Assembly: GCA_031258615.1 (NCBI GenBank)
Contig: JAIRMP010000017.1
Coordinates: 1 to 7,644 of the forward strand
DNA from: Spirochaetaceae bacterium
GTDB taxonomy: Bacteria > Spirochaetota > Spirochaetia > Treponematales > Breznakiellaceae
Direction: 5' to 3'
Length of the DNA stretch: 7,644 bases
Below the pieces are notes generated by a model, which did not search any database, had not been told where the DNA came from, and saw nothing but the letters and a program-made list of their open reading frames with translations. Both the position numbers and the translations under genes were made by a program. Shown in pieces: positions 1 to 6,441 of this stretch; position 1 is the first letter of the stretch; each line of letters starts with the position of its first letter.

Positions 1-99
1 ACGTTCAGCCTGACTGGCGCGCTAAAACTTTCCGCCCTTTACCGCGATGATTACGGCGGACTCCTTCACCTGGGCTGGGGAGTTTCGGTTAGCTATTAG
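1..99 (+). CDS. C-terminal end of an unidentified protein, possibly an outer-membrane beta-barrel (partial, enters from left edge)
   Basis: The first forward frame is open from the left edge to a TAG at 97-99, giving 32 residues. The end reads GGLLHLGWGVSVSY, an alternation of hydrophobic and polar/small residues finishing on an aromatic residue. That is the usual signature of the last strand of an outer-membrane beta-barrel recognised by the BAM machinery. No family can be named from so short a piece, and the barrel idea is inference from the terminal pattern alone. A GGGGAG/CTCCCC inverted repeat (about 76-81 and 106-111) brackets the stop codon and could act as a weak transcript end, but no T-run follows it. 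The next recognisable reading frame starts 72 nt downstream on the same strand. Confidence 0.45.
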   Translation, partial: TFSLTGALKLSALYRDDYGGLLHLGWGVSVSY

Positions 100-171
100 C
101 CCGCCTCCCCGGTCTAGTCCAAATATGGCAAGACGCGGTAGAGGAGATGAGGCAGCGGAGATGAAAAAATC

Positions 172-237
172 ATGAGTGAAAGAATCTATGTGGATAATGC
201 CGCCGGTACCCGGGTTTCTGAAAAAGCCCTGGACTGA
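172..237 (+). pseudogene. Remnant of the N-terminus of a cysteine desulfurase (NifS/IscS-like)
   Basis: An ATG at 172 opens a 21-codon frame containing IYVDNAAGTRVSEKAL, then stops at TGA 235-237. Class V aminotransferases of the NifS/IscS type begin with a very similar stretch (I/V-Y-L/V-D-N-A-A-T-T-x-V-x-x-x-V/A-L), so this looks like the start of such a gene. A GGAG at 157-160 lies 11 nt before the ATG. Nothing after the stop continues the enzyme: there is no PLP-lysine region and no cysteine loop. The body of the gene (about 380 codons) is absent, implying a deletion or a decayed duplicate. Another frame across the stop (from about 233 to 280, ending GMKKGRYEQ) is also open, so a frameshift or a join to another gene's tail is possible. 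The family assignment rests on about 16 residues. Confidence 0.4.
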
Positions 238-270
238 AGGACTACAGTCCGGGCATGAAAAAGGGCCGGT

Positions 271-360
271 ATGAGCAATGATTACATTCCCGCGGTCCGC
301 TGCAAGGCCGGTTGCGGAGGCATTAGCTACCTCGTGGAAAACAAGCGCGGTGAACTGTAA
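271..360 (+). CDS. Unidentified 29-residue open frame, possibly a gene fragment
   Basis: ATG 271 to TAA 358-360 encodes a short peptide containing the cysteine pair in RCKAGCGGISYLVENK. The C-x3-C spacing and glycine-rich tail have some protein-like character, but I do not recognise a family. A weak AAAGGG precedes the ATG by about 5 nt. It follows the desulfurase-like remnant on the same strand and ends 17 nt before the convergent stop of the DinB gene. It may be a real small protein, a C-terminal scrap of a deleted gene, or chance. Low confidence. Confidence 0.2.
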   Translation: MSNDYIPAVRCKAGCGGISYLVENKRGEL

Positions 361-376
361 CGGTTGTGGGCGGGCT

Positions 377-916
377 TTAAGTCAGCGCCGCGACATTGAT
401 ACCCGAATAGTCGTTGTCGATTTTAAGCTCGTCAAGAATCTGCGAAATTTGACCCCTGTGGTGGACATTGTGTGCGGTAAGCTGCTGTAGCATGAAGGCC
501 AGAGGCACAGAGGCGGGTTTGCCGCCGTACCAGTCTAACTCAACAGGCGCGTCCAGGTCGCCTGGGCGGAGCGCTTTTGTCAGGTTTATGTAAGCCTTAT
601 CCGCGGCGGCAAGCGCTGTGGCAAGGTCTTTCCACTGGCTTTCGTCCAACGCGCCTTCCGGCGGCCGTTTGATTGCGGTAATATCCGCGAGAGCCCGCGA
701 TGCCTCGGCATTTCCGCTAAGGGCCTTTGTAAATAGATGCCCAAAGAATCCTGTTCCGCCAAGAATATGGCGTACCAGCGCTGAAATACTGCCGTAAAAA
801 CTGCCTCGTTCCTTTTCACGCTCAGCGTTTGACATCCTATTCAAAATGGAAACAAGTTTTTCGTCCGATTCGGCGTTATGCTTCGCAAAAATTACAAATG
901 TTTCTGTTATTGTCAT
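377..916 (-). CDS. DinB-family putative metal-dependent hydrolase
   Basis: The gene encodes 179 residues, the usual size for DinB/YfiT-like proteins, which are four-helix bundles that bind a divalent metal through three histidines. The diagnostic C-terminal motif is present as LTAHNVHHRGQISQILDEL (residues about 146-164). Together with His50 in LVRHILGG it supplies the expected triad (His50, His149, His153). Family members include thiol-transferase-like and damage-inducible proteins; the substrate cannot be predicted here. There is no signal peptide or membrane segment, so it should be cytoplasmic. The ATG at 914-916 is preceded by CGGAG about 8 nt upstream, which fixes the start. It is transcribed alone, away from the liv operon end, with a candidate promoter at 957-983. 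On its 3' side it converges with the fragment ending at 360, and I see no obvious terminator between them. Confidence 0.85.
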   Translation of the reverse strand: MTITETFVIFAKHNAESDEKLVSILNRMSNAEREKERGSFYGSISALVRHILGGTGFFGHLFTKALSGNAEASRALADITAIKRPPEGALDESQWKDLATALAAADKAYINLTKALRPGDLDAPVELDWYGGKPASVPLAFMLQQLTAHNVHHRGQISQILDELKIDNDYSGINVAALT

Positions 917-956
917 AAATTGTTCTCCGTGTTTTGGTAAAATATTGTGTTTAAGT

Positions 957-983
957 GTTATAGGATAAGGGGAAGTGTGTCAA
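957..983 (-). promoter_or_regulatory. Candidate sigma-70 promoter for the DinB-family gene
   Basis: On the minus strand a perfect -35 box TTGACA (978-983) is followed after 15 nt by TATAAC (957-962). The -10 box lies 40 nt before the start codon of the DinB gene. The spacer is shorter than the ideal 17 nt; a 17-nt spacer would give the poorer TAACAC. This is the only plausible promoter seen between livF and the DinB gene. Confidence 0.4.
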
Positions 984-1006
984 CACGCACGCACGCCGCT
1001 TTTTTT

Positions 1007-1019
1007 GCTGACTGTCAGC
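1007..1019. repeat. Short perfect palindrome next to a T-run
   Basis: GCTGAC-T-GTCAGC is a perfect inverted repeat around one base, directly preceded by seven T on the plus strand. It is nearly identical to the palindrome at 7379-7391 (GGTGAC-T-GTCACC, also next to a homopolymer run). On the minus strand it lies about 170 nt downstream of the livF stop. The role is unknown; it could be a small REP-like element or part of a transcript end. Confidence 0.4.
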
Positions 1020-1041
1020 GATTTTACTTTTATGGGATGCA

Positions 1042-1079
1042 AAGCAATCCGGACGGGAAATCATTTGACTGGATTGCTT
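1042..1079. repeat. Intergenic inverted repeat, possible hairpin downstream of livF
   Basis: AAGCAATCC (1042-1050) and GGATTGCTT (1071-1079) are perfect 9-bp arms around a 20-nt loop. In the minus-strand transcript the stem could be lengthened by GGGA/TCCC with a small bulge. It lies about 110 nt past the livF stop. There is no U-tract, so it is a weak candidate for the operon's 3' end or an mRNA-protecting hairpin, not a canonical terminator. Confidence 0.4.
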
Positions 1080-1105
1080 CCCACTTTACGCGGCGCGTTG
1101 AAACA

Positions 1106-1146
1106 AAAATCCGTGTAATCTGCCGCCGTTGGGCGCAATCTGTGGA
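1106..1146 (+). repeat. Fragment of a dispersed repeat of the 'ATCYGTGTTAATCTGYG' type
   Basis: The stretch contains ATCCGTGTAATCTGC and, 14 nt on, CAATCTGTGGA. The same word order (GTGTTAATCTGCG then AAATCCGCGGA) occurs on the minus strand of the inverted repeat at 1973-2037, so the two are probably members of one family. No coding potential is evident here. Confidence 0.4.
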
Positions 1147-1189
1147 CAACCGTGATGAAAGCCGTGGTTGAAGCCGGCGCCGGTACCTG

Positions 1190-1933
<744 letters not shown>

Positions 1934-1972
1934 ATTTTTCTCCTTAAACTGTGTAGAACACTTTTATAATTA

Positions 1973-2037
1973 TCCGCGGATTTCGCAGATTAACACTGAT
2001 GAATAAAAAATCAGCGAAAATTCGCGTAATCAGCGGA
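1973..2037. repeat. Long imperfect inverted repeat between livG and livF
   Basis: Two 28-nt arms (1973-2000 and 2010-2037) match at about 20 of 28 positions around an A-rich 9-nt loop. Both arms begin or end in TCCGC/GCGGA. In the livG-livF transcript this would form a long hairpin about 40 nt before the livF start codon. The motif words resemble those at 1106-1146, pointing to a dispersed intergenic repeat family. It is not a transposase-encoding element. Confidence 0.6.
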
Positions 2038-2038
2038 C

Positions 2039-2061
2039 TTTAAACTCGTTGGCGGGCGCTT
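2039..2061. repeat. Degenerate second copy of the livG 3' end (direct repeat)
   Basis: This 23-nt stretch matches 2143-2165, the end of livG including its stop codon, at 20 of 23 positions; all three differences are C/T on the plus strand. Read on the minus strand it still encodes SARQRV plus stop, against GARQRV plus stop in livG. The two copies lie 104 bp apart and bracket the repeat at 2062-2145, as a target duplication or a tandem duplication would. Confidence 0.6.
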
Positions 2062-2145
2062 CCAGCCGCGTATGCCAACCGCCCTTTTCGTGCTGAAGGC
2101 ACAAGCCGAAATCAGTCTTCGGGTATGCTAGCGCGGAGCGCATTT
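2062..2145. repeat. Dispersed ~85-bp intergenic repeat, copy A
   Basis: This segment aligns along nearly its whole length with 5042-5127 (copy B). Both start CCAGCCGCGTATGC, contain CGCC(C/T)TTTTCGT and AAGCCGAA, then CTTTCGGG/TTCGGGTATGCT, and end in a CGCG-rich block followed by TTT. Identity is about 75-80 percent with a few single-base gaps. Copy A begins directly at the livG stop codon in the transcribed direction, with self-complementary stretches that could fold. No open frame covers it and there is no transposase. Confidence 0.7.
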
Positions 2146-2923
2146 AAACCCGCTGGCGGGCGCCTGTGCCTAAGTACGCCTTTATCACGGCGGGGTTGTT
2201 TTTTACCTCGTCCGGGGTACCGGCGGCGATTTCCTTTCCAAAGTCTATCACGGTGATAGCCTCGCAGAGCGTCATGACCACGTCCATCTGATGCTCTATC
2301 ATCCAGATCGTCAGGCTAAAGCGCTCGTGCAGCCAAAAAATATAGTCGATGAGTTCCATCGCGTCCGCCGTGCTGAGTCCGGCGGCGGGTTCGTCCAGCA
2401 TCAGGAGTTCAGGTTCGAGGGACAGGGCGCGGGCAATCTCGACACGGCGCTGGGTGCCGTAGGGGATATTTTTGGGGTACTCGGCGGCGAGGTCTGTCAG
2501 CTTGAATATGTCGAGCAGTTCCCAGGCGGTCTTTGTAAGCTCCGCCTCGCGGCTCTTGTAACGCTTGGTTTTAAGGAACACGTCCGCCGTGTTGTAGCCC
2601 AGCCTGTAGTACTGCGCGATAAGGATGTTGTCCAGCACGCTCATCTCGCTCCATAGCCTGATATTCTGAAAGGTACGCCCCACCTTCATCGCCGCGATTT
2701 CGTGCGGCTTCATGCCGTTTATACGCCTGCCGTTTATCAGAATATCGCCCTCGCTGGGGACGTAAAAACCGCTCACGATGTTAAAAGCCGTAGTCTTCCC
2801 CGCCCCGTTGGGGCCTATGAGCCCTGCAATCGAGCCTTTTTCGAGCGTCAGATCTATGTTTGTAAGCGCCTCCAGGCCGCCGAAGCGGTGCGTGAGCCCG
2901 CGTATCTCTAGCTCTTTTTCCAT
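2144..2923 (-). CDS. livG: Branched-chain amino acid ABC transporter, ATP-binding protein LivG
   Basis: The gene encodes 259 residues, the normal LivG length; it is the second cytoplasmic ATPase of the importer. Walker A is GPNGAGKT (37-44), the Q-loop glutamine is Q86 in RTFQNIRLW, and the signature is the LivG-type IPYGTQRRVEIA (153-164). Walker B is LLMLDEPAAGL (173-183) and the switch histidine is H211 in MIEHQMD. LivG proteins normally carry a PYGxQRR signature instead of LSGGQ, so this is not a defect. ATG 2921-2923 is preceded by AGAGGG 4 nt upstream. The start lies 16 nt inside the end of livM, implying translational coupling. The same frame stays open much further upstream, but those residues are an out-of-frame reading of livM. 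The last codons and stop are duplicated 104 bp downstream. Confidence 0.94.
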   Translation of the reverse strand: MEKELEIRGLTHRFGGLEALTNIDLTLEKGSIAGLIGPNGAGKTTAFNIVSGFYVPSEGDILINGRRINGMKPHEIAAMKVGRTFQNIRLWSEMSVLDNILIAQYYRLGYNTADVFLKTKRYKSREAELTKTAWELLDIFKLTDLAAEYPKNIPYGTQRRVEIARALSLEPELLMLDEPAAGLSTADAMELIDYIFWLHERFSLTIWMIEHQMDVVMTLCEAITVIDFGKEIAAGTPDEVKNNPAVIKAYLGTGARQRV

Positions 2924-3942
2924 AACACCCTCTTTTTGGACAGATTGGAGAGGACTCCGCCAAGCTCTTTGTTGCCGAGCAGACCCTCCGGGCGGAACTG
3001 CATCAGCAGTATCAACAGCAACGGGATCAACACCCATTTGAATATTTGCAACGGCCTCAATATTTCCAGCAGGAACGTAAACAGCACCGCCGACAATACG
3101 GAGCCTGACAGCGATCCCATGCCGCCCAAGTATACCATGACCATCCCTTCCGTTGATTTCAGGATGCTGAACGAGCTGGGGTTGATGAATCCCAGTTGGT
3201 GGGCAAAGAGGCCGCCCGCTATCCCGGCGAGTCCCGATGAAAACATGAAGGCGAGCATCTTGATACGGTTCGTGTCGACGCTCATAATCTCGGCGGAAAC
3301 CTCGTCGTACCGTATCGCGGAGATGCACTTTCCCAATGCGGACGACATGAGTCTTTTTATCAGCGTTACGCAGATAAATACAAACACGAATATCCAGATC
3401 AGCGTCCACGGGAGCGGGACGGCATCGTTCATCGCAAAGGAAGTCCCCTTCATTCCCATCAGTCCCCGGCTTGCCCCCACGATTTCCATGTTGTTTATCG
3501 CGGTGATGATTATGTAGTTGGACGCGAGCGTGATTATCGCGAGGTAGTCGTCGCGGGTTTTGAAACTGGGTATAGCGACTATGAGCCCCGCGAAAGCCGC
3601 CGCCACGCCGCCCGCCGCTATCACCACGGGGAACAGCGCGAGCGCCGATTCGGGCGGCAGCAAGGGGTGTCCAAAGAATTTATTTTCGGTAAACAGGATT
3701 ATCGAGATTACCGAAGAGACGTACGCGCCCACCGCCATAAAGCCGGCGTGCCCGCAGGAGAACTCCCCCATGTAGCCGTTCACGATGTTGAGGCTTGCCG
3801 CGAATATGATATTTATGCCGATTGACATCAGTACGCTTTGCAGGTACTGGTTTACGACGCCGAACGACGCGAGCGCGGTTATCACGACAGCCGCCGCGAC
3901 AAGGAGACCGGTCGTTACCGCCGTTATACTCTTTTTTTTCAT
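2908..3942 (-). CDS. livM: Branched-chain amino acid ABC transporter, permease LivM
   Basis: The gene encodes 344 residues, rich in hydrophobic segments, as expected for one of the two inner-membrane permeases of the LIV family. The family hallmark near the N-terminus, EFSCGHAGFMAVGAY (about 60-74), matches the Q/E-x-S-x-G-H-A/x-F-x-x-I/V-G-A-Y region of LivM. The cytoplasmic coupling segment GKCISAIRYDEVSAEIMSVD (about 204-223) corresponds to the conserved 'RAIRDDE-AAE-MGI' loop that contacts the ATPase. The C-terminus QFRPEGLLG is also typical. AAGGAG 8 nt before ATG 3940-3942 fixes the start, and that ribosome site overlaps the livH stop codon. It lies 12 nt after livH and overlaps livG by 16 nt, so the three genes are clearly co-transcribed. 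Confidence 0.94.
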   Translation of the reverse strand: MKKKSITAVTTGLLVAAAVVITALASFGVVNQYLQSVLMSIGINIIFAASLNIVNGYMGEFSCGHAGFMAVGAYVSSVISIILFTENKFFGHPLLPPESALALFPVVIAAGGVAAAFAGLIVAIPSFKTRDDYLAIITLASNYIIITAINNMEIVGASRGLMGMKGTSFAMNDAVPLPWTLIWIFVFVFICVTLIKRLMSSALGKCISAIRYDEVSAEIMSVDTNRIKMLAFMFSSGLAGIAGGLFAHQLGFINPSSFSILKSTEGMVMVYLGGMGSLSGSVLSAVLFTFLLEILRPLQIFKWVLIPLLLILLMQFRPEGLLGNKELGGVLSNLSKKRVLWKKS

Positions 3943-3954
3943 GTTGCCGGCTCC

Positions 3955-4860
3955 TTATATTTTTGTGCTTTTCGCTACGCCGAAAAATCCCGTTGGTTTT
4001 ACCGCCATGATGATAAGCAGTATCACAAACGAGATCAGGTCCTTAAAACTTGACGGGAAGAATGACGCGAAGAATACCTCAATGAAACCGAGGATGAAGC
4101 CCCCGGCGAAGGCGCCTTTTATCACGCCTATACCGCCCACGACAGCCGCTATAAACGCCTTCCAGCCGAGTATCATCCCCATGTCGTAACTCAGCACCGG
4201 GTACGACAGGCCGTAAAGGATGCCGGCCACGGCGGCAAGGGACGAGCCCAGCGCGAAGGTAAACGTGATTATCGCGTTTAGCGGAATCCCCATCAGCGGT
4301 ATCGCAAACGGATCGTACGATATGGCCCGCATCGACATTCCGAGTATCGTCTTTTGGACGATGAATTCGAGGATGCCGTACACGGCAAACGCGCTCACGA
4401 TGACGAGGACTTTGAGGTTTGTAAGGACGAGCGGGCCGAACTGCCATATCTGCTTCTCTATCATATCGGGAAAACGGCGGGAGCTTGCGCCGAGGAACGC
4501 GAGGTTGCCGTTTTCGAGTATGAAGCCGACCATCAGCGCGGTGATCACCACGTAGAGCCTATTAACGCCTTTTTTTCTGAGCGGCCGGTACGCGACCCGC
4601 TCGATCGTAACGCCGAGCATGGCCGTGAGCGGCATCGCAAGCACAAGCGTAATTATGAAGACGGCTGTGCCGTTGCTTATCTTTGTCAGGATAGCGGATG
4701 CGATAAAAAACGCTATATAGCAGGCCGCCATGAAAATATCGCCGTGCGCGAAGTTGATAAGACGGAGAACCCCGTAAACAAGGCAGTACCCCAGCGCGAT
4801 CATCGAATAAAAACTGCCCCATTGCAGCGCGTTAAAAATGTTTTGCAGTAAAGTTGCCAA
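3955..4860 (-). CDS. livH: Branched-chain amino acid ABC transporter, permease LivH (TTG start)
   Basis: The gene encodes 301 residues from the TTG chosen here, a normal LivH length. The protein is an inner-membrane permease that pairs with LivM. The near-invariant LivH motif VYGVLRLINFAHGDIF occupies about residues 28-43. A coupling loop MRAISYDPFAIPLMGIPLNA lies in the middle, and the end VKPTGFFG is typical. There are about eight hydrophobic stretches. The start is TTG (4858-4860) because AAGGAG (4870-4875) sits 9 nt before it. The ATG 13 codons further up (4897-4899) would put that ribosome site inside the gene and has none of its own. livH begins 283 nt after livK, behind a row of hairpins, and is followed by livM after 12 nt. 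Confidence 0.92.
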   Translation of the reverse strand: MATLLQNIFNALQWGSFYSMIALGYCLVYGVLRLINFAHGDIFMAACYIAFFIASAILTKISNGTAVFIITLVLAMPLTAMLGVTIERVAYRPLRKKGVNRLYVVITALMVGFILENGNLAFLGASSRRFPDMIEKQIWQFGPLVLTNLKVLVIVSAFAVYGILEFIVQKTILGMSMRAISYDPFAIPLMGIPLNAIITFTFALGSSLAAVAGILYGLSYPVLSYDMGMILGWKAFIAAVVGGIGVIKGAFAGGFILGFIEVFFASFFPSSFKDLISFVILLIIMAVKPTGFFGVAKSTKI

Positions 4861-4869
4861 TAACAGTAT

Positions 4870-4875
4870 CTCCTT
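4870..4875 (-). promoter_or_regulatory. Ribosome binding site of livH, deciding the TTG start
   Basis: AAGGAG on the minus strand lies 9 nt before the TTG at 4858-4860. No ATG or GTG lies at a suitable distance, and the residues after TTG (ATLLQNIF) match the usual LivH N-terminus. Confidence 0.75.
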
Positions 4876-4924
4876 TTTTGATGTTATGCGGCGGCACACG
4901 CCCTGCGTAACGGGTATGGGGTCT

Positions 4925-5013
4925 TAGGGGCAAAGCCCCTAGGAGAAGGGGGTGTCCCGCAACGGAGGCGGCAAAGCCGCCGTAGTGCGGGGCAGGGGGA
5001 AGGCTTTCCCCCT
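4925..5013. repeat. Cluster of three strong hairpins between livK and livH
   Basis: Hairpin 1 is TAGGGGC-AAA-GCCCCTA (4925-4941). Hairpin 2 has inner arms GGCGGC-AAA-GCCGCC (4967-4981) inside outer arms CCCGCA/TGCGGG (4956-4961 and 4986-4991). Hairpin 3 is AGGGGGAA-GGCT-TTCCCCCT (4994-5013). All are perfect or nearly so, and two share an AAA loop with a GGC/GCC closing end, so they look like members of a repeated sequence family. None is followed by a U-run in the direction of transcription. They lie between the binding-protein gene and the permease genes, where REP-type hairpins in other operons protect the upstream mRNA from 3' decay. Confidence 0.7.
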
Positions 5014-5041
5014 TTAATACCCTCCCCTTTTTTACCCGCTA

Positions 5042-5127
5042 CCAGCCGCGTATGCAAAACGCCTTTTTCGTAGTGAACGCAGAAGCCGAACGCAGGCTTT
5101 CGGGATGCTGCCGCGTAGCGGACGTTT
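5042..5127. repeat. Dispersed ~85-bp intergenic repeat, copy B
   Basis: This is the second copy of the repeat at 2062-2145, in the same orientation; its edge lies 16 bp from the livK stop codon. The 8-mers CCCGCTAC (5035-5042) and CCTGCTAC (5140-5147, including the livK stop) differ at one base and are 105 bp apart. This recalls the 104-bp duplication around copy A. Together with the hairpin cluster it fills most of the livK-livH spacer. Confidence 0.7.
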
Positions 5128-5143
5128 GGTGAAGGCTGGCCTG

Positions 5144-6313
5144 CTACATACTCGTTACGTACTCGAACTCGCCGGCGTCGTTCACGCGTACCACTACGAC
5201 AGGCTTGGCGGGATCGCCGTTGGCGTCCAGCGTCATCGTGCCCGTGATGCCGGGGAAGTTCGCCGTGGAAGCGATTGCGTCCCTGATCGCATCGCGGTCT
5301 TTGGCAAGGTCGCCGGAAAGTCCGGCCTTCTGTATCGCGCTGAGGATTATCCTGGCCGAATCGTAGGTCAGCGCCGCGACATCATCCGGGACATAGCCGT
5401 AGGCGGCTCTGTAGCTGTTGATGAAGTCCAGCGTCGCGCCGACCGCGCCCGCCGCGGCGTAGTGAGTTGTGAAGTAGTAGCCTTTTACCGCCCCGTTTGA
5501 AAGGCTCACCAAGTCCGCCGAACCCCATGAATCGCTTCCGAGTATAGGCTTGTCCCCCCAGCCCAAATCTTTTGCCTGGGGAACTATCAGCGCTACGTGG
5601 TTGTAGTAGTCAGGCAGGTAGAGGATTTCGGCGTCGGAACGTGTGATGCGGGTAAGCTGTGTGGAAAAGTCCTGATCCTTTTCGCCGAAACTTTCGTAGG
5701 CGATAACTTCGCCGCCGCTTTGAGACCAGACATCGCGGAAAATCTCGGAGAGTCCCTTGGAGTAATCGTCCTCCGTGTTGTACAGGATTGCCACTTTGGT
5801 AAGGCCGGGGAACTGTGAGTTGGCGAACCGGACCGCGGCCGGGGCCTGTTTAGGGTCGAGGATGCAGGCGCGGAACACGTAGGGCCTGTCCAGCGTAACC
5901 GCCGGGTTCGTGGCCCACGGGGATACCATAGGCGTCCGGTTATCGTTATTGGCGCCGCCGGCGGGGATCGCGCGTCCCGATCCGCAGGGCCCGACAACCG
6001 CCAGCACCTTGTCCTGTTCGATCAGGCGCAACGCCGCCTGCACCGCGGATTCGGGCTTTAGCTCGTTGTCAACATAGATGAACTCGACCGGGTACTTTTT
6101 GCCGCCAACCTCGAGTCCGCCCGCCGCGTCCAGTTCCTTTTTTACCAGCTCGCCGGCAAAATGCGCGCTTTCGCCCACCTTGGGCGAATTTCCGGTCAAC
6201 GGTATGTTGAAGCCGATCCTGATAACTTGTTCCTTTTTTTCACATCCGGCAAACAGCGTCAGGATGGACGCAAGCAGGAACAATCCCGAAAAAACTTTTT
6301 TTAGGTTTTTCAT
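5144..6313 (-). CDS. livK: Branched-chain amino acid ABC transporter, substrate-binding lipoprotein LivK
   Basis: The gene encodes 389 residues. The N-terminus has two lysine pairs' worth of charge, a hydrophobic core and the lipobox LFAGC with Cys24, so the mature protein is a lipid-anchored periplasmic receptor. The rest is a type I periplasmic binding fold (Peripla_BP_6, LIV/amide group). It opens with IRIGFNIPLTGNSP, followed by the VVGPCGSGRAIPAGG segment and TPMVSPWATNP, which line the cleft for the amino-acid end of the ligand. Substrate choice among branched-chain or other amino acids or amides cannot be read from this. ATG 6311-6313 is chosen because AAAGGAG lies upstream at 6324-6330 and the signal peptide begins at MKNLKK. 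An in-frame ATG 10 codons further up would place that site inside the gene. livK is the first gene of the operon, behind a sigma-54-type promoter. Confidence 0.93.
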   Translation of the reverse strand: MKNLKKVFSGLFLLASILTLFAGCEKKEQVIRIGFNIPLTGNSPKVGESAHFAGELVKKELDAAGGLEVGGKKYPVEFIYVDNELKPESAVQAALRLIEQDKVLAVVGPCGSGRAIPAGGANNDNRTPMVSPWATNPAVTLDRPYVFRACILDPKQAPAAVRFANSQFPGLTKVAILYNTEDDYSKGLSEIFRDVWSQSGGEVIAYESFGEKDQDFSTQLTRITRSDAEILYLPDYYNHVALIVPQAKDLGWGDKPILGSDSWGSADLVSLSNGAVKGYYFTTHYAAAGAVGATLDFINSYRAAYGYVPDDVAALTYDSARIILSAIQKAGLSGDLAKDRDAIRDAIASTANFPGITGTMTLDANGDPAKPVVVVRVNDAGEFEYVTSM

Positions 6314-6333
6314 TTTCTCTTTTCTCCTTTGTC

Positions 6334-6352
6334 CGGCGGACAAGCGCCGCCG
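6334..6352. promoter_or_regulatory. Hairpin in the livK leader, just upstream of the ribosome site
   Basis: CGGCGG (6334-6339) and CCGCCG (6347-6352) form a 6-bp all-GC stem with a 7-nt loop. An alternative small stem GTCC/GGAC overlaps it. It falls in the predicted ~50-nt 5' leader, 4 nt before AAAGGAG, and could influence translation or mRNA stability. I see no known riboswitch class. Confidence 0.4.
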
Positions 6353-6375
6353 TAATTTTTTCTTTTGATTTATAT

Positions 6376-6391
6376 AGCAATAGCCGTGCCA
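6376..6391 (-). promoter_or_regulatory. Sigma-54 (RpoN) -24/-12 promoter of the liv operon
   Basis: On the minus strand TGGCACGGCTATTGCT fits the sigma-54 consensus TGGCACG-N4-TTGC(A/T) at every fixed position, with the invariant GG and GC separated by the required 10 nt (GG complement at 6389-6390, GC complement at 6377-6378). The predicted start of transcription is near 6365, giving a leader of about 50 nt that holds the livK ribosome site. Such promoters require an AAA+ enhancer-binding activator, so operon expression should be actively switched, plausibly by nitrogen or amino acid status. Confidence 0.75.
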
Positions 6392-6441
6392 TGTTGAGGA
6401 TGCCCGGAGTTTGCCGTGTTTCGCGCGCCCGTAACCGGCGA

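Noticed and set aside
2924..3409. Upstream extension of the livG frame through livM
   Set aside because: The extra 162 codons are an out-of-frame reading of livM. A ribosome site and the conserved LivG N-terminus place the start at 2923.
4900..5143. Hairpin cluster as a full intrinsic terminator after livK
   Set aside because: No U-run follows any of the stems in the direction of transcription, and livH has no convincing promoter of its own, so complete termination here is unlikely.
5105..5500. A 131-codon plus-strand frame opposite livK
   Set aside because: It is antisense to the well-supported livK coding region, with Arg/Val-rich composition and no motif.
5144..6313. Operon as a urea (urtABCDE) transporter instead of liv
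   Set aside because: Gene order would fit, but LivK lacks the length and features I associate with UrtA and no urease genes are nearby. The exact substrate stays open.
6314..6343. An in-frame ATG 10 codons before the chosen livK start
   Set aside because: It would put AAAGGAG inside the gene and add charged residues before the signal peptide, and it has no ribosome site of its own.
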